Shown here in pieces: positions 17,358-26,637 of a stretch of DNA of 64,000 bases. A program made the translations under genes and the position numbers. This stretch comes from Shimia sp049116215 (lineage in GTDB: Bacteria; Pseudomonadota; Alphaproteobacteria; Rhodobacterales; Rhodobacteraceae). The stretch covers positions 744,001-808,000 of the forward strand of contig NZ_JAGDZB010000001.1 of the NCBI RefSeq assembly GCF_049116215.1, read 5' to 3'. Each line of letters opens with the position of its first letter. Position 1 is the first letter of the stretch. The notes under the pieces are model-generated. The model saw nothing but the letters and a program-made list of their open reading frames with translations, ran no database searches and had not been told where the DNA came from.

Positions 17358-19850
17358 TTAATCCAGCGTCCTTGTGACTTCTTCTCGTTCGAAGATTTCG
17401 ATGACGTCGCCAGCGCGCACATCGTCATAGTTCTCAAATGCCATACCGCATTCTTGACCAGACTGAACTTCCGCAACTTCATCTTTGAAGCGCTTCAGCG
17501 TCTTCAGTGTGCCTTCGTGGATAACCACGTTGTCACGCAGCAGTCGCACACCCGCCGAACGGCGTGCAACACCTTCGGTGACAATACAACCAGCCACTTT
17601 GCCAACACCGGTCACCTTGAAGACTTCTTTAATCGCGGCATAGCCAATGAAGTTCTCGCGAATTTCTGCAGACAGCAGGCCAGAAGCCGCCGCTTTCACA
17701 TCATCCACCAGGTCATAGATCACCGAATAGTAACGGATTTCCACGCCTTTTTGGTTGGCTGTGTTACGAGCGGACGTGTTTGCACGAACATTGAAGCCCA
17801 TGATCGGAGCACCGGATGCTTCGGCCAACCCAACATCGGTTTCTGTGATCGCACCAACACCGGAGTGTAGAACACGCACACGAACTTCGTTGTTGCCGAT
17901 CTTTTCCATCGCCTGAACGATCGCTTCAGCGGAACCTTGCACGTCAGCCTTAACGAGAATTGGCAGCTCCGCCACATTCTCATCTTCTTTGGCCTTCTGC
18001 ATCAGTTGCTCAAGCGTTGTGGCCGCACCAGCTGCTGCACGTTTGTCTTTCGCAGCTTGCTCACGGTATTCAGCAATTTCACGCGCTTGCGCTTCGGTCT
18101 CTGTGACGTTCAGAACGTCGCCCGCTTCCGGTGTACCATTCAGACCAAGCACCTCAACTGGCACCGATGGGCCAGCTTCTTTGACGCGCTCACCTTTGTC
18201 ATTAATCAGCGCACGTACCTTTCCGTACTGCTCACCCACAACGAAGATATCACCCTGACGCAATGTGCCTTTCTGAACCAGAACAGTGGCAACCGGACCA
18301 CGACCAACATCAAGTTGAGCTTCAATCACCGCACCCTGTGCAGCACGATCCGGATTGGCTTTGAGTTCCAGAATCTCCGCCTGCAGCGCAATGGCTTCAA
18401 GCAACTGATCCAGACCCTGCCCAGTGTGCGCGGAAACTTCCACGTCTTGCACTTCGCCGGACATAGCTTCCACAATCACTTCGTGTTGCAACAGCTCTGC
18501 GCGAACCTTGTTTGGATCAGCCGCAGGACGGTCGATCTTGTTGATTGCCACGATCATTGGCACTTCGGCGGCTTTTGCGTGTGCAATCGCTTCGACAGTT
18601 TGCGGCATGACAGAGTCGTCTGCTGCAACAACCAAAACCACAATGTCTGTTACCTGAGCACCACGAGATCGCATCGACGTAAACGCCGCGTGACCTGGAG
18701 TATCGAGGAACGACAGCGTCACATCTTCGTCGGTTTGCACCTGGTACGCACCGATGTGCTGTGTGATTCCGCCAGCTTCGCCGGACACAACCTTGGCGTC
18801 CCGGATGGCATCCAGCAGAGAGGTTTTACCGTGGTCAACGTGACCCATGATGGTGATAACAGGAGGACGCGGCTGCATTGCGCCGTCATCGTCTTCCACA
18901 TCGGAAATCACATCTTCGACGTCCGCATCGGAGACACGCACAACGTTGTGGCCAAATTCTTGAATGATGAGTTCCGCAGTATCCGCATCAAGCGTTTGGT
19001 TCTGCGTCACCATCATGCCCATGTTCATCAACGCTTTAACAACGTCAGCGACACGTTCCGCCATACGGTTCGCCAGTTCAGAAACCACGATGGCTTCTGG
19101 CAGCTGAACGTCACGAATAACCTTTTCACGCTCAACCTGGCCACCCATGGCTTTCTGACGCGCACGTTCCTGCTTGCGCTTCATCGCTGCCATAGACCGG
19201 TGACGGTTGTTCTCACCACCAGTTGCCTGGCCCAATGTCAGCTTGCCAGAACGACGCCCATCGTCGCGGCCTTTGCCACGACCACGCTGGTCACGCTCAC
19301 GGTCTGCCTTGCGCGGTGTTTGCGCTGGCGCAGGTTTGCCAGTAGGCGCTCCGCGACCTTGCGGCGCAGAAGAAGGCGCAGGAGCAGCAGCTTCCGCCGC
19401 GGCGCGCTTGGCGGCAGCATCAGCAGCTTCTTTCTTTTTACGCTCTTCGTCCTCGGCCTTTTTACGGGCGCGCTCCTCAGCTTCACGCTGTTCACGTTCT
19501 TTGGCTTCTGCTTCCAGCCGGCGGCGTTCACGGGCTTCCGCGCGGGCTTTTTCTTCGGCCTCACGCTTCGCAGCATCTTCGGCTTCACGCGCTTTGGCGG
19601 CTTGAAGCGCCTTTAGGCGGCGTTCCATTTCCGCATCAGAAATACCAGACGGACGCCGAGAGGGGTCGCCACCAGCTCTTGTAGGTCCGCCACCAGTTTT
19701 GGCCGCGCCGGGCTTAGGCACCACAACGCGCTTACGCTTGGTTTCCACCACGACATTTTTCTTACGTCCATGGCTGAAGCTCTGCGTTACATTGCCGGGG
19801 CGGTTGCCGCCGCGCAGACCCAAGGTTTTTTTACCGTCGTTATCGCTCAT
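17358..19850 (-). CDS. infB: Translation initiation factor IF-2
   Basis: GTPase that places initiator tRNA on the 30S subunit and promotes subunit joining. The 830-residue protein has a long charged Ala/Glu/Arg/Lys-rich N-terminal region (about 75-160) of coiled-coil character and an IF2N-type segment near 245-310. The G domain shows GHVDHGKT at 336-343, DTPGHAAF and NKIDRP. Domains II, III and C2 follow to the end. It is the last gene of the rimP-nusA-ylxR-infB operon, its ATG overlapping the ylxR stop by four bases. Confidence 0.99.
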   Translation of the reverse strand: MSDNDGKKTLGLRGGNRPGNVTQSFSHGRKKNVVVETKRKRVVVPKPGAAKTGGGPTRAGGDPSRRPSGISDAEMERRLKALQAAKAREAEDAAKREAEEKARAEARERRRLEAEAKEREQREAEERARKKAEDEERKKKEAADAAAKRAAAEAAAPAPSSAPQGRGAPTGKPAPAQTPRKADRERDQRGRGKGRDDGRRSGKLTLGQATGGENNRHRSMAAMKRKQERARQKAMGGQVEREKVIRDVQLPEAIVVSELANRMAERVADVVKALMNMGMMVTQNQTLDADTAELIIQEFGHNVVRVSDADVEDVISDVEDDDGAMQPRPPVITIMGHVDHGKTSLLDAIRDAKVVSGEAGGITQHIGAYQVQTDEDVTLSFLDTPGHAAFTSMRSRGAQVTDIVVLVVAADDSVMPQTVEAIAHAKAAEVPMIVAINKIDRPAADPNKVRAELLQHEVIVEAMSGEVQDVEVSAHTGQGLDQLLEAIALQAEILELKANPDRAAQGAVIEAQLDVGRGPVATVLVQKGTLRQGDIFVVGEQYGKVRALINDKGERVKEAGPSVPVEVLGLNGTPEAGDVLNVTETEAQAREIAEYREQAAKDKRAAAGAATTLEQLMQKAKEDENVAELPILVKADVQGSAEAIVQAMEKIGNNEVRVRVLHSGVGAITETDVGLAEASGAPIMGFNVRANTSARNTANQKGVEIRYYSVIYDLVDDVKAAASGLLSAEIRENFIGYAAIKEVFKVTGVGKVAGCIVTEGVARRSAGVRLLRDNVVIHEGTLKTLKRFKDEVAEVQSGQECGMAFENYDDVRAGDVIEIFEREEVTRTLD

Positions 19851-20479
19851 CTGGCTGTCTTGTCCTTCCCGGAGGCCGCTGCCACCGTTTCTTCGCGTAC
19901 GCCTTTTAATCTTAGGGCTTCCTCTACAACACGTTTTGTGAGTCCGCCAGACGCAAGCGCTCCATGTATCACAGTTTGTCGCCCAAATGCCAAACCCAAT
20001 TCAGCAGATGAGAGCCAATCTATGTGGTGACCTCCATTTGGAGGCCTTAGTTTCGATTTGCCGCGCTCTGAACCATCGCTGGCCTGCAGCAGGACTTTGG
20101 CTTCGTCTTTGACTAACCAGTCCTTTACTTTTTCGTACCCTGTCACCGCCGAGCCGGATTTGCGTGTCAAGCTGATCAGCTCAACCGTCCGGCGCCCCAA
20201 CTGACGGGCCACTTCCTCCACCAAGTCATCAGGCACAGTTACCTGCTGTTTGGCAGCACGAGCAAAGACACCCTTTTTGGAAGCCTTTGCTAGAATTTCC
20301 GCCGACGCTGTCACCCACATACCCCGTCCGGGCAACTTGCCTGTAACATCCGGCACAACCTGGGCATCCGGCCCAACGACGAACCGCAGTAGCCCTTCTG
20401 TTGGCGCCACAGCGCCGGTGACAATGCACTTACGCTCTGGCGTTTCACCCTTTTTGCCGGAACGGCCACCGCGACTCAT
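19847..20479 (-). CDS. YlxR-family RNA-binding protein (DUF448) with L7Ae-like C-terminal part
   Basis: A 210-residue protein. Residues 10-85 match the YlxR/DUF448 fold (RKCIVTGAVAP, LPGRGMWVTAS), a small basic domain thought to bind RNA. Residues about 95-195 resemble an L7Ae/ribosomal L30e domain (GRRTVELISLTRKSGSAVTG). This fusion is the normal form in alphaproteobacteria. The gene lies 23 bases after nusA and overlaps infB, the standard place for ylxR. Its exact job is unknown. Location suggests a link to ribosome function or transcription-translation coupling. Confidence 0.88.
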   Translation of the reverse strand: MSRGGRSGKKGETPERKCIVTGAVAPTEGLLRFVVGPDAQVVPDVTGKLPGRGMWVTASAEILAKASKKGVFARAAKQQVTVPDDLVEEVARQLGRRTVELISLTRKSGSAVTGYEKVKDWLVKDEAKVLLQASDGSERGKSKLRPPNGGHHIDWLSSAELGLAFGRQTVIHGALASGGLTKRVVEEALRLKGVREETVAAASGKDKTAR

Positions 20480-20502
20480 TTCACGCCCACTGAGGCCTGA
20501 GA

Positions 20503-22119
20503 TCAGGCCTCAGCCTCCTCAGATGTGTTTTCGTCTTCTTCTGCGGCTTCCGCTTCCAATTCAGCAGGATCAACCCATCCCAAAACGATGCGGGCGGTCA
20601 TGACCATGTCCTGCGCCTCTTCCAGCGTCACACCAAAAGGCTCAAGAACACCGTCATCTTTGATACGTTCGCCGCCATCGGTGGTCCAACCACCAGCAAG
20701 CTCCCAGTCAGCGCAGGTTGCAAAATCTTCGAGGTTCAACACACCGTCTTTGGCCAAGGCCTCGATCATCTGAGGCGTCAGCCCCTCAAAGGCAACCAAG
20801 CTATCCTGAACACCCAGCTCACGGGCAGCATCCAAGGCCGCTTTGTTTTTCGCGTCGATGAAATCACGCGCACGGGCTTGGAGTTCGCCAGCTGTGCCTT
20901 CGTCAACACCATCGATGACCAACAGCTCGTCGATTTCCACATAAGCAACCTCTTCGAGGTTGGTGAAGCCTTCGGACACCAGAAGCTGAGCAAAGAACTC
21001 GTCCAGATCCAGCGTTTCCATAAACAGCTTGGTGCGCTCTTCGAACTCTTTCTGACGGCGCTCGGATTCTTCCGCTTCGGTCATGATGTCGATGTCCAGC
21101 GCGGTCAGCTGGCTGGCAAGACGCACGTTCTGACCACGGCGACCAATCGCCAAAGACAACTGCTCGTCCGGTACAACAACTTCGATTTTGCCGGCCTCTT
21201 CGTCCAAAACAACTTTGGAGACTTCCGCTGGCTGCAGTGCGTTCACCAAGAAGGTTGGCTGATCTTCGTTCCAAGGGATGATGTCGATTTTTTCGCCTTG
21301 CAGCTCATTCACCACAGCTTGAACGCGGGAACCGCGCATACCGACACAGGCACCCACTGGATCAATCGAACCATCGTGCGAGATCACAGCGATCTTGGCG
21401 CGGGAACCTGGGTCACGCGCCACTGCTTTGATGTCGATGATGCCATCATAGATTTCAGGCACTTCCATCTTGAACAGCTCAGCCATGAATTCTGGCGCGG
21501 TCCGGCTCAAGAAAATCTGGTGGCCACGTGGCTCACGACGCACTTCTTTGATGAAGGCACGCACACGATCGCCGGACCGGTAGCTCTCTCGGCCAATTTT
21601 GTCGTTGCGACGCAACACCGCTTCGGCGCCACCCACATCAACAATCACATTGCCAAACTCTTCACGCTTTACTGCACCGTTGATGATGGTGCCGGCGCGG
21701 TCTTTGAAATCTTCGTACTGACGATCACGCTCAGCTTCGCGCACCTTCTGCAGGATCACTTGCTTTGCGGATTGGGCGGCGATGCGGCCCATTTCAACCG
21801 GTGGCACTTCTTCGACGAACTGCTGACCGATTTCCGGGTTTTCCATGTATTGTTTTGCCTGCTCGACGGTGAACTCGGCCTGGTAGTTTTCCAGAAGATC
21901 ATCTTCAACAACCGTACGCACACGCGTGAAAGTCGCCTTACCGGTCTTGCGGTCAATAGACACACGAATGTCCATTTCGGCGCCGTAACGGCTTTTGGCG
22001 GCACGGGCGAGCGATTCTTCCATCGCTTCAACCACGAGACCCGGGTCGATCATTTTCTCCCGAGCAACGGCTTCGGCGGTTTGCAGCAGCTCAAGCTGGT
22101 TTGCAGAGGTGATTGCCAT
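20503..22119 (-). CDS. nusA: Transcription termination/antitermination factor NusA
   Basis: Binds RNA polymerase and nascent RNA, controlling pausing, termination and rRNA antitermination. The 538-residue protein has the N-terminal polymerase-binding domain (NQLELLQTAEAVAREK), an S1 domain (about 130-200), two KH domains (GSRVQAVVNELQGEKIDII, LAIGRRGQNVRLA) and C-terminal acidic repeats (EEVAYVEIDELLVIDG...). The start is the ATG at 22119, with GAGGAG 7 bases upstream. A longer frame adds 18 unlikely residues. It follows rimP by 4 bases. Confidence 0.98.
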   Translation of the reverse strand: MAITSANQLELLQTAEAVAREKMIDPGLVVEAMEESLARAAKSRYGAEMDIRVSIDRKTGKATFTRVRTVVEDDLLENYQAEFTVEQAKQYMENPEIGQQFVEEVPPVEMGRIAAQSAKQVILQKVREAERDRQYEDFKDRAGTIINGAVKREEFGNVIVDVGGAEAVLRRNDKIGRESYRSGDRVRAFIKEVRREPRGHQIFLSRTAPEFMAELFKMEVPEIYDGIIDIKAVARDPGSRAKIAVISHDGSIDPVGACVGMRGSRVQAVVNELQGEKIDIIPWNEDQPTFLVNALQPAEVSKVVLDEEAGKIEVVVPDEQLSLAIGRRGQNVRLASQLTALDIDIMTEAEESERRQKEFEERTKLFMETLDLDEFFAQLLVSEGFTNLEEVAYVEIDELLVIDGVDEGTAGELQARARDFIDAKNKAALDAARELGVQDSLVAFEGLTPQMIEALAKDGVLNLEDFATCADWELAGGWTTDGGERIKDDGVLEPFGVTLEEAQDMVMTARIVLGWVDPAELEAEAAEEDENTSEEAEA

Positions 22120-22123
22120 GGTA

Positions 22124-22717
22124 TTACTCCTCAGACTCGCCGGGCGCTTGCTCGCCGGTCTCAATGTCGTCAAAATCGTCTTCGTTCAGAATGCCCGCTT
22201 CTTTGCGCGCTTTCAGCATTTCCTTAATCAGGTCATCGGTTAACATCAGCTTGGCATCCGCCAACCAGTCAAAGTTCAGGCCCACCGTGACGGTCTCTCC
22301 CTGATCTTCGATATTGATCAAAACGTCCTCGCCTTCGATGCCGGCCAAAACACCACGAAAGCGTTTGCGTCCGTCGATCAGTTCGGCGGTCTCAATCTTG
22401 GCCTCATATCCTTCGTAGGCGTCGAAATCTTTGAGCCGTGTCAACGGACGATCCACACCTGGGCTGCCAACCTCAAGTGTGTAGGAATCCGACAACGGAT
22501 CCTCAACATCCAATACCGCGCTGATCGCATTTGAAATCTGAGCGCACTCATCCACTTCAATGCCACCGCCAGGGCGCTCGGCCATGATCTGCAGGGTGTG
22601 AGATTTTCCGCCCATGAGACGCAAACGCACCAACTCAAACCCCATGTCTTCGACGACTGGGGCAACAATATCTGCCAGCTTGCGGTCGATCGCCGCTTTG
22701 GCAATGAGGTCACTCAT
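22124..22717 (-). CDS. rimP: Ribosome maturation factor RimP
   Basis: Assists 30S subunit maturation. The 197-residue protein shows the two RimP domains. The N-terminal alpha/beta part includes VAPVVEDMGFELVRLRLMG and VDECAQISNAISAVLD; the C-terminal Sm-like part starts at the signature SYTLEVGSPGVDRPL. An acidic tail ends in ESEE. I chose the ATG at 22717 because GGA lies 8 bases upstream; an ATG at 22723 adds two residues. It is the first gene of the nusA-infB operon. A terminator-shaped hairpin sits only about 25 bases upstream of the start. Confidence 0.95.
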   Translation of the reverse strand: MSDLIAKAAIDRKLADIVAPVVEDMGFELVRLRLMGGKSHTLQIMAERPGGGIEVDECAQISNAISAVLDVEDPLSDSYTLEVGSPGVDRPLTRLKDFDAYEGYEAKIETAELIDGRKRFRGVLAGIEGEDVLINIEDQGETVTVGLNFDWLADAKLMLTDDLIKEMLKARKEAGILNEDDFDDIETGEQAPGESEE

Positions 22718-22734
22718 AGGCATATTCCAAGCAC

Positions 22735-22757
22735 AAAAAAACGGGCCCGCGGCCCGT
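22735..22757 (-). terminator. Terminator-shaped hairpin immediately upstream of rimP
   Basis: On the minus strand ACGGGCC and GGCCCGT flank a 3-base loop and are followed by a run of seven T. It most simply ends the peptide-binding-protein transcript from 22860-24371, but it lies so close to rimP that the rimP promoter must overlap it or lie upstream of it. Confidence 0.75.
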
Positions 22758-22859
22758 CGATCTTTCCCGGTGGAGCGTTCAGGCTAACCCGACCGCGCCG
22801 CTGTTGAGAGGGATATACGTTGACAGAGGCGAGTCTGCAAGCCCCCTTGGAAAATATGC

Positions 22860-24371
22860 CTAAGCCCGCCACCAGCGTTCCGCAATTCGCGCGTTGTCGA
22901 GCGCATATTGGGCTCCGATGGTTTTGGGCGTGACAATGGCTTTTGAGGTTGCTTGCAAATGATTGGCAAACGCCGGCACAACAAGGCTGCCGTCTTTCTG
23001 AACCAGGTGTTGAAGCTCACCATAGAGACCTTGCCGCTTTTGCGCATCCATTTCAGATCGCGCATCAAACAAAAGCTGCTCTGCTTTGCTATCCTGCCAG
23101 CCGGCGTAGTTCCAACGCCCGCCTGGCGCCAGATATGTCGACATCGCCCAATCCTCCGTGGCCCTTCCTGCCGAAAAATGCAGCGACGCCTTCGAGTAGC
23201 TGTCTGTGACATCCACTTGCAGCCCCACGTGCGCCATCTGCGCGACAAAGGATGCCAACACCGGGGAAAAGTCCCGCATCGACTGCGGCGACACCCCAAC
23301 CGACAACCGATCTGCACCAACATCTTGCAAAAGCGATCTTGCCCGCTCTGGATCATGCACCAGCGCTGCAGTCACATCAGAAAAATATGGGTTCGCGGGC
23401 CCAATTGGCGTATCTCCACCAACTTGGCCCAAACCCAACAGGCTGTCTTGTACAAAGGCCGGGCGGTCCAGGGCGTATTTCACTGCGCGCCGAACTGCCG
23501 CGGCCTGTTGCGGATCAAGGTTGCCTCCAACTGCAAAACTGTAGTGCTGATTCCCACTCAAGTTCTGAAGAGACATCCCAGACTGGGCCGTTATCTGATG
23601 CGCATGTGCCGGCGCGATCTGCGCCGCAACATCAACGCCCCCTTCAAGGAGCGCATTGAAGCGCGCGGAGGGGTCTGTGTCACTGAGAAGGTGAAGTGCT
23701 TCAAAGAAACCCGCCTTTGTTCCCTTGTAATGGTTCTGTAAACGGCGTGCACGCAGCCCCTGCCCCGGCAAGAACTCTTCCACCTTGTACAGTCCCGTGC
23801 CAATTCCATTTTGCATCGCAAGCTCAACGTAACCGGCCGGATAGATCACCAGATGATAGTCCGACAAAAGGTACGGGAAGTCAGCATTGGGCGCATGCAA
23901 CGTGAATTGCACCTGATGTGGGCCAAGCGCCTTCAACTCGGAAACGTCCCGCAGCAGCGGTTCAACCGGTGATGTGTTTTGCCCAATGTGCAAAGCAAAG
24001 GTCTCAAGCACATCTTGAGCCACAAACGCCTTACCATTGTGAAACTGCACACCTTCGCGCAAATCAAAGGTCCAGGTTCGCGCATCGGCACTGGCCGTCC
24101 AGCTTTCCGCCAATTCGCCGCGCAACGCGCCATCCGGCCCAATTTCAGTCAGACAATCAAAAACCGCGCCATGGCAAGCCGCCATCATAAAGAGGCTATC
24201 GTGAGATCGCGTATCCCATGTGTCGCTTGACCGCGCACCGGGCAACACCGCCCGCAGAGTGCCGCCGGATTTTGGCGTGGCCGCAGCCAAGCCAAAACCT
24301 GACGCCGCCAGCACACCTGCTGCGGCACCGGTGGTCAAAAGGCTACGTCTGCTAATGCGTGACAAAGTCAA
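22860..24371 (-). CDS. Peptide/nickel-type ABC transporter substrate-binding protein (family 5), Tat-exported
   Basis: A 503-residue periplasmic receptor. The N-terminus has a twin-arginine signal (SRISRRSLLTTGAAAG) and an Ala-rich hydrophobic stretch to about residue 30. The mature protein follows the family 5 pattern (GGTLRAVLPGA, LAESWTASADARTWTFDLRE, GVQFHNGKAF, FNALLEGGVDVA, AVRRAVKYALDRPAF). No permeases or ATPase lie beside it. The downstream side has a terminator and rimP; upstream, the proline iminopeptidase gene is 59 bases away in the same direction. A functional link to peptide use is possible. Substrate is unknown. Confidence 0.88.
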   Translation of the reverse strand: MTLSRISRRSLLTTGAAAGVLAASGFGLAAATPKSGGTLRAVLPGARSSDTWDTRSHDSLFMMAACHGAVFDCLTEIGPDGALRGELAESWTASADARTWTFDLREGVQFHNGKAFVAQDVLETFALHIGQNTSPVEPLLRDVSELKALGPHQVQFTLHAPNADFPYLLSDYHLVIYPAGYVELAMQNGIGTGLYKVEEFLPGQGLRARRLQNHYKGTKAGFFEALHLLSDTDPSARFNALLEGGVDVAAQIAPAHAHQITAQSGMSLQNLSGNQHYSFAVGGNLDPQQAAAVRRAVKYALDRPAFVQDSLLGLGQVGGDTPIGPANPYFSDVTAALVHDPERARSLLQDVGADRLSVGVSPQSMRDFSPVLASFVAQMAHVGLQVDVTDSYSKASLHFSAGRATEDWAMSTYLAPGGRWNYAGWQDSKAEQLLFDARSEMDAQKRQGLYGELQHLVQKDGSLVVPAFANHLQATSKAIVTPKTIGAQYALDNARIAERWWRA

Positions 24372-24430
24372 ACTCCGGGTGATCGGGGGTAGATGAGAAA
24401 GCCATCTGGCCCCAATGTCCAGACGTTTTG

Positions 24431-25405
24431 CTAAATCCGCGCCAAATCATCCATGATGCGCACAAGTTCTGCACTGATCCCTGGCTCCGACAGCGCGTGG
24501 CCTGCGTTGCGAATAACCCGCAAGTCGGCCATGTCGCCCCAGGCCGTCGCCAAATCATACGCCGCCTTTGGCGGGCAGATCATGTCATATCGCCCTTGTA
24601 CAATGTATCCGGGAATATCTTTGAGCACCGTCATATTCGCGAGAATATGTCCGTCGGTTTCAAGAAAACCTCTGTTGCGGAAGTAGTGATTCTCTAACCT
24701 CGAAAACGCGCGCGCATATTCGGCTGGCGCTTCGCCACCATGGCCATTGGAATACACTGAGGCCAAGGCGTTTTCCCAACTCGCCCAGGCGCGCGCAAAC
24801 TTGATCTCGGTCGCACGATCCCCACAAAATAGGCGACGATGATAGGCCTCAATCAGGTCGCCTCTCTCTTCTTCCGGCACAAGATCAGAAAATCGCGCCC
24901 AAGGTTCAGGCCAGAAATGGCCTGCACCACCGCCATAAAACCAATCGAGCTCCGATTGGGTCATCAGAAACACACCGCGCAAAACCAAACAAACTGTCTG
25001 CGCGGGATGAGATTGCGCATACAGAAGTGACAAAGTTGCGCCCCAGCTGCCACCAAAGACGATCCATTCGTCAATCTCCAGCGTATCCCGAATAAGTTCC
25101 ATGTCCGCCACAAGATGCCAGCTGGTGTTGTTTTCCACCTCAGCATGTGGCCGGGAATGGCCACAACCACGCTGATCAAAAAGGATCACGCGATAGACAT
25201 TGGGATCAAAATAGCGCCGCATGGCCGGGCTGGACCCGCCACCTGGGCCACCATGCACCACAACAACTGGCAAACCGCTTGGATTGCCCGACTGTTCGAC
25301 GTAGATGCTGTGCCCATCGCCCACGTCCAGCATCCTCTGGTCAAACGGCTCGGCCGGGGGGTAAAGGTAGTGCACTGCGCGCTTTTGGCCCGAGTTTTTG
25401 TCCAT
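24431..25405 (-). CDS. pip: Proline iminopeptidase
   Basis: Serine peptidase of the alpha/beta-hydrolase fold that removes N-terminal proline from peptides in the cytoplasm. The 324-residue protein has the oxyanion motif HGGPGGG at 51-57, DQRGCGHS at 77-84, the nucleophile elbow GGSWGATL with Ser120, and a C-terminal His in NAGHALSEPG. Length and motifs match S33 prolyl aminopeptidases. It is divergent from ubiG with a short gap and points towards the peptide-binding protein. Confidence 0.95.
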   Translation of the reverse strand: MDKNSGQKRAVHYLYPPAEPFDQRMLDVGDGHSIYVEQSGNPSGLPVVVVHGGPGGGSSPAMRRYFDPNVYRVILFDQRGCGHSRPHAEVENNTSWHLVADMELIRDTLEIDEWIVFGGSWGATLSLLYAQSHPAQTVCLVLRGVFLMTQSELDWFYGGGAGHFWPEPWARFSDLVPEEERGDLIEAYHRRLFCGDRATEIKFARAWASWENALASVYSNGHGGEAPAEYARAFSRLENHYFRNRGFLETDGHILANMTVLKDIPGYIVQGRYDMICPPKAAYDLATAWGDMADLRVIRNAGHALSEPGISAELVRIMDDLARI

Positions 25406-25454
25406 GTCCTACCTATAATGGTTGCGACGCCCAAATGAGCATGGAGAGTTCAAA

Positions 25455-26198
25455 ATGCAAGCCACCAATACCACGGTAGATCCTGCCGAAGTGGCCAAAT
25501 TCGAAGCCATGGCCGCTGAATGGTGGGATCCCAACGGTAAGTTTAAGCCGTTGCACATGCTCAACCCATGTCGTCTTGATTACATTACGACGCAGATTGC
25601 TACGGAGTTCAATCGCGACTTGACCGAAGCTCGACCTTTTGAGGGGTTGCGCTTGCTCGATATCGGATGTGGCGGTGGATTGTTGTCAGAACCAATGGCC
25701 CGCCTTGGTGCAAAGGTTGTGGGCGCAGATGCTGCAGGCGGCAACCTGCCAGTGGCGCGCATCCACGCCGAACAATCCGGTTTGGAAATCGACTACCGCC
25801 ACACAACCGCCGAAGCCATGGCAGAGGCTGGCGAGCAATTTGATGTCGCTCTCAATATGGAGGTGGTCGAACACGTAGCGGACCCACTGAGTTATATGAC
25901 GGCCTGCCAACAGCTGCTCAAATCCGGCGGCTTGCACATTTGCTCGACCATCAACCGCAACCCAAAGAGCTTTGCGGTCGCCATTGTTGGTGCAGAATAT
26001 GTCATGCGCTGGCTGCCCAAAGGGACTCACGAATGGCACAAATTCATCACCCCGGATGAGCTGTTTGATTTAATTGAGAAATCCGGCTTAACACCAGTGG
26101 ATCGCAAGGGTTTTGTCTTCAACCCGATCAGCTGGCAATGGTCCATTTCGGACAAAGACCTGAGCGTCAACTACGTGACCGCCAGCACCAAGCCCTGA
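25455..26198 (+). CDS. ubiG: Ubiquinone biosynthesis O-methyltransferase UbiG
   Basis: SAM-dependent enzyme that performs both O-methylations in ubiquinone synthesis. The 247-residue protein has AAEWWDPNGKFKPLHMLNP near the N-terminus, characteristic of UbiG/Coq3. The SAM-binding motif is LLDIGCGGGLLSEP near residue 68, with VEHVADP and WLPKGTHEWHKFI later. I chose the ATG at 25455, preceded by GGAGAG at 7 bases, over a start 11 codons upstream. It is convergent with marR, with four bases between the stops. Confidence 0.97.
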   Translation: MQATNTTVDPAEVAKFEAMAAEWWDPNGKFKPLHMLNPCRLDYITTQIATEFNRDLTEARPFEGLRLLDIGCGGGLLSEPMARLGAKVVGADAAGGNLPVARIHAEQSGLEIDYRHTTAEAMAEAGEQFDVALNMEVVEHVADPLSYMTACQQLLKSGGLHICSTINRNPKSFAVAIVGAEYVMRWLPKGTHEWHKFITPDELFDLIEKSGLTPVDRKGFVFNPISWQWSISDKDLSVNYVTASTKP

Positions 26199-26202
26199 CA
26201 GC

Positions 26203-26637
26203 CTATTCCTCGAGCTTTAGACGAAGCTCGCGCAAGATCGGGAGCGCTGCGCGCACCCGATCATCCCCCAAACGGCTGACCATGTCGTTGATGATCGGCT
26301 CCATGCTGGCCAGCGCGGCATCGCGGGCCTGTCGGCCTGCCGGGCTGATCGCGACCATCTTACGACGCGCATCGTCCCAATCCGGGCGGATATGCACGTA
26401 TCCTGCGGTTTCCAGCTTGTGCAGTGTATTGGTCATCGCGCCACGGGTGAGGTGAAACGTCTTGGCCAACTGTGCCGGGCTGCGCTCAACGTTGGAGCGA
26501 TCCAGATGATTCAACACAGAGAAATGTGAAAGTTCCATGCCTTTTGGCAGAACTTTGGACAAACGGGAGCGCGCAAGCTGATCCACCATCAGAATCTCGC
26601 CAAACAGCGTAATCGCCAATCCGCTTTTGTCGTTCAT
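26203..26637 (-). CDS. MarR-family transcriptional regulator
   Basis: A 144-residue winged-helix DNA-binding protein. MELSHFSVLNHLDR, the recognition region SPAQLAKTFHLTRGAMTNTL and the wing TAGYVHIRPDWDDARRKMVAI follow the MarR layout. Such regulators usually bind as dimers near their own genes and respond to small molecules. It is the last gene of the comF-grxC-nitrilase-marR series and starts directly after the nitrilase stop. Target and ligand are unknown. No clear inverted repeat is visible next to it. Confidence 0.9.
   Translation of the reverse strand: MNDKSGLAITLFGEILMVDQLARSRLSKVLPKGMELSHFSVLNHLDRSNVERSPAQLAKTFHLTRGAMTNTLHKLETAGYVHIRPDWDDARRKMVAISPAGRQARDAALASMEPIINDMVSRLGDDRVRAALPILRELRLKLEE

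Noticed and set aside
17937..19616. 559-codon open frame opposite infB
   Set aside because: Mirror frame of infB, rich in His, Arg and Cys with no recognisable motif and no ribosome site.
20878..22227. 449-codon open frame opposite nusA
   Set aside because: Codon-bias shadow of nusA; the composition (many His, Phe and Gln) is typical of antisense translation.
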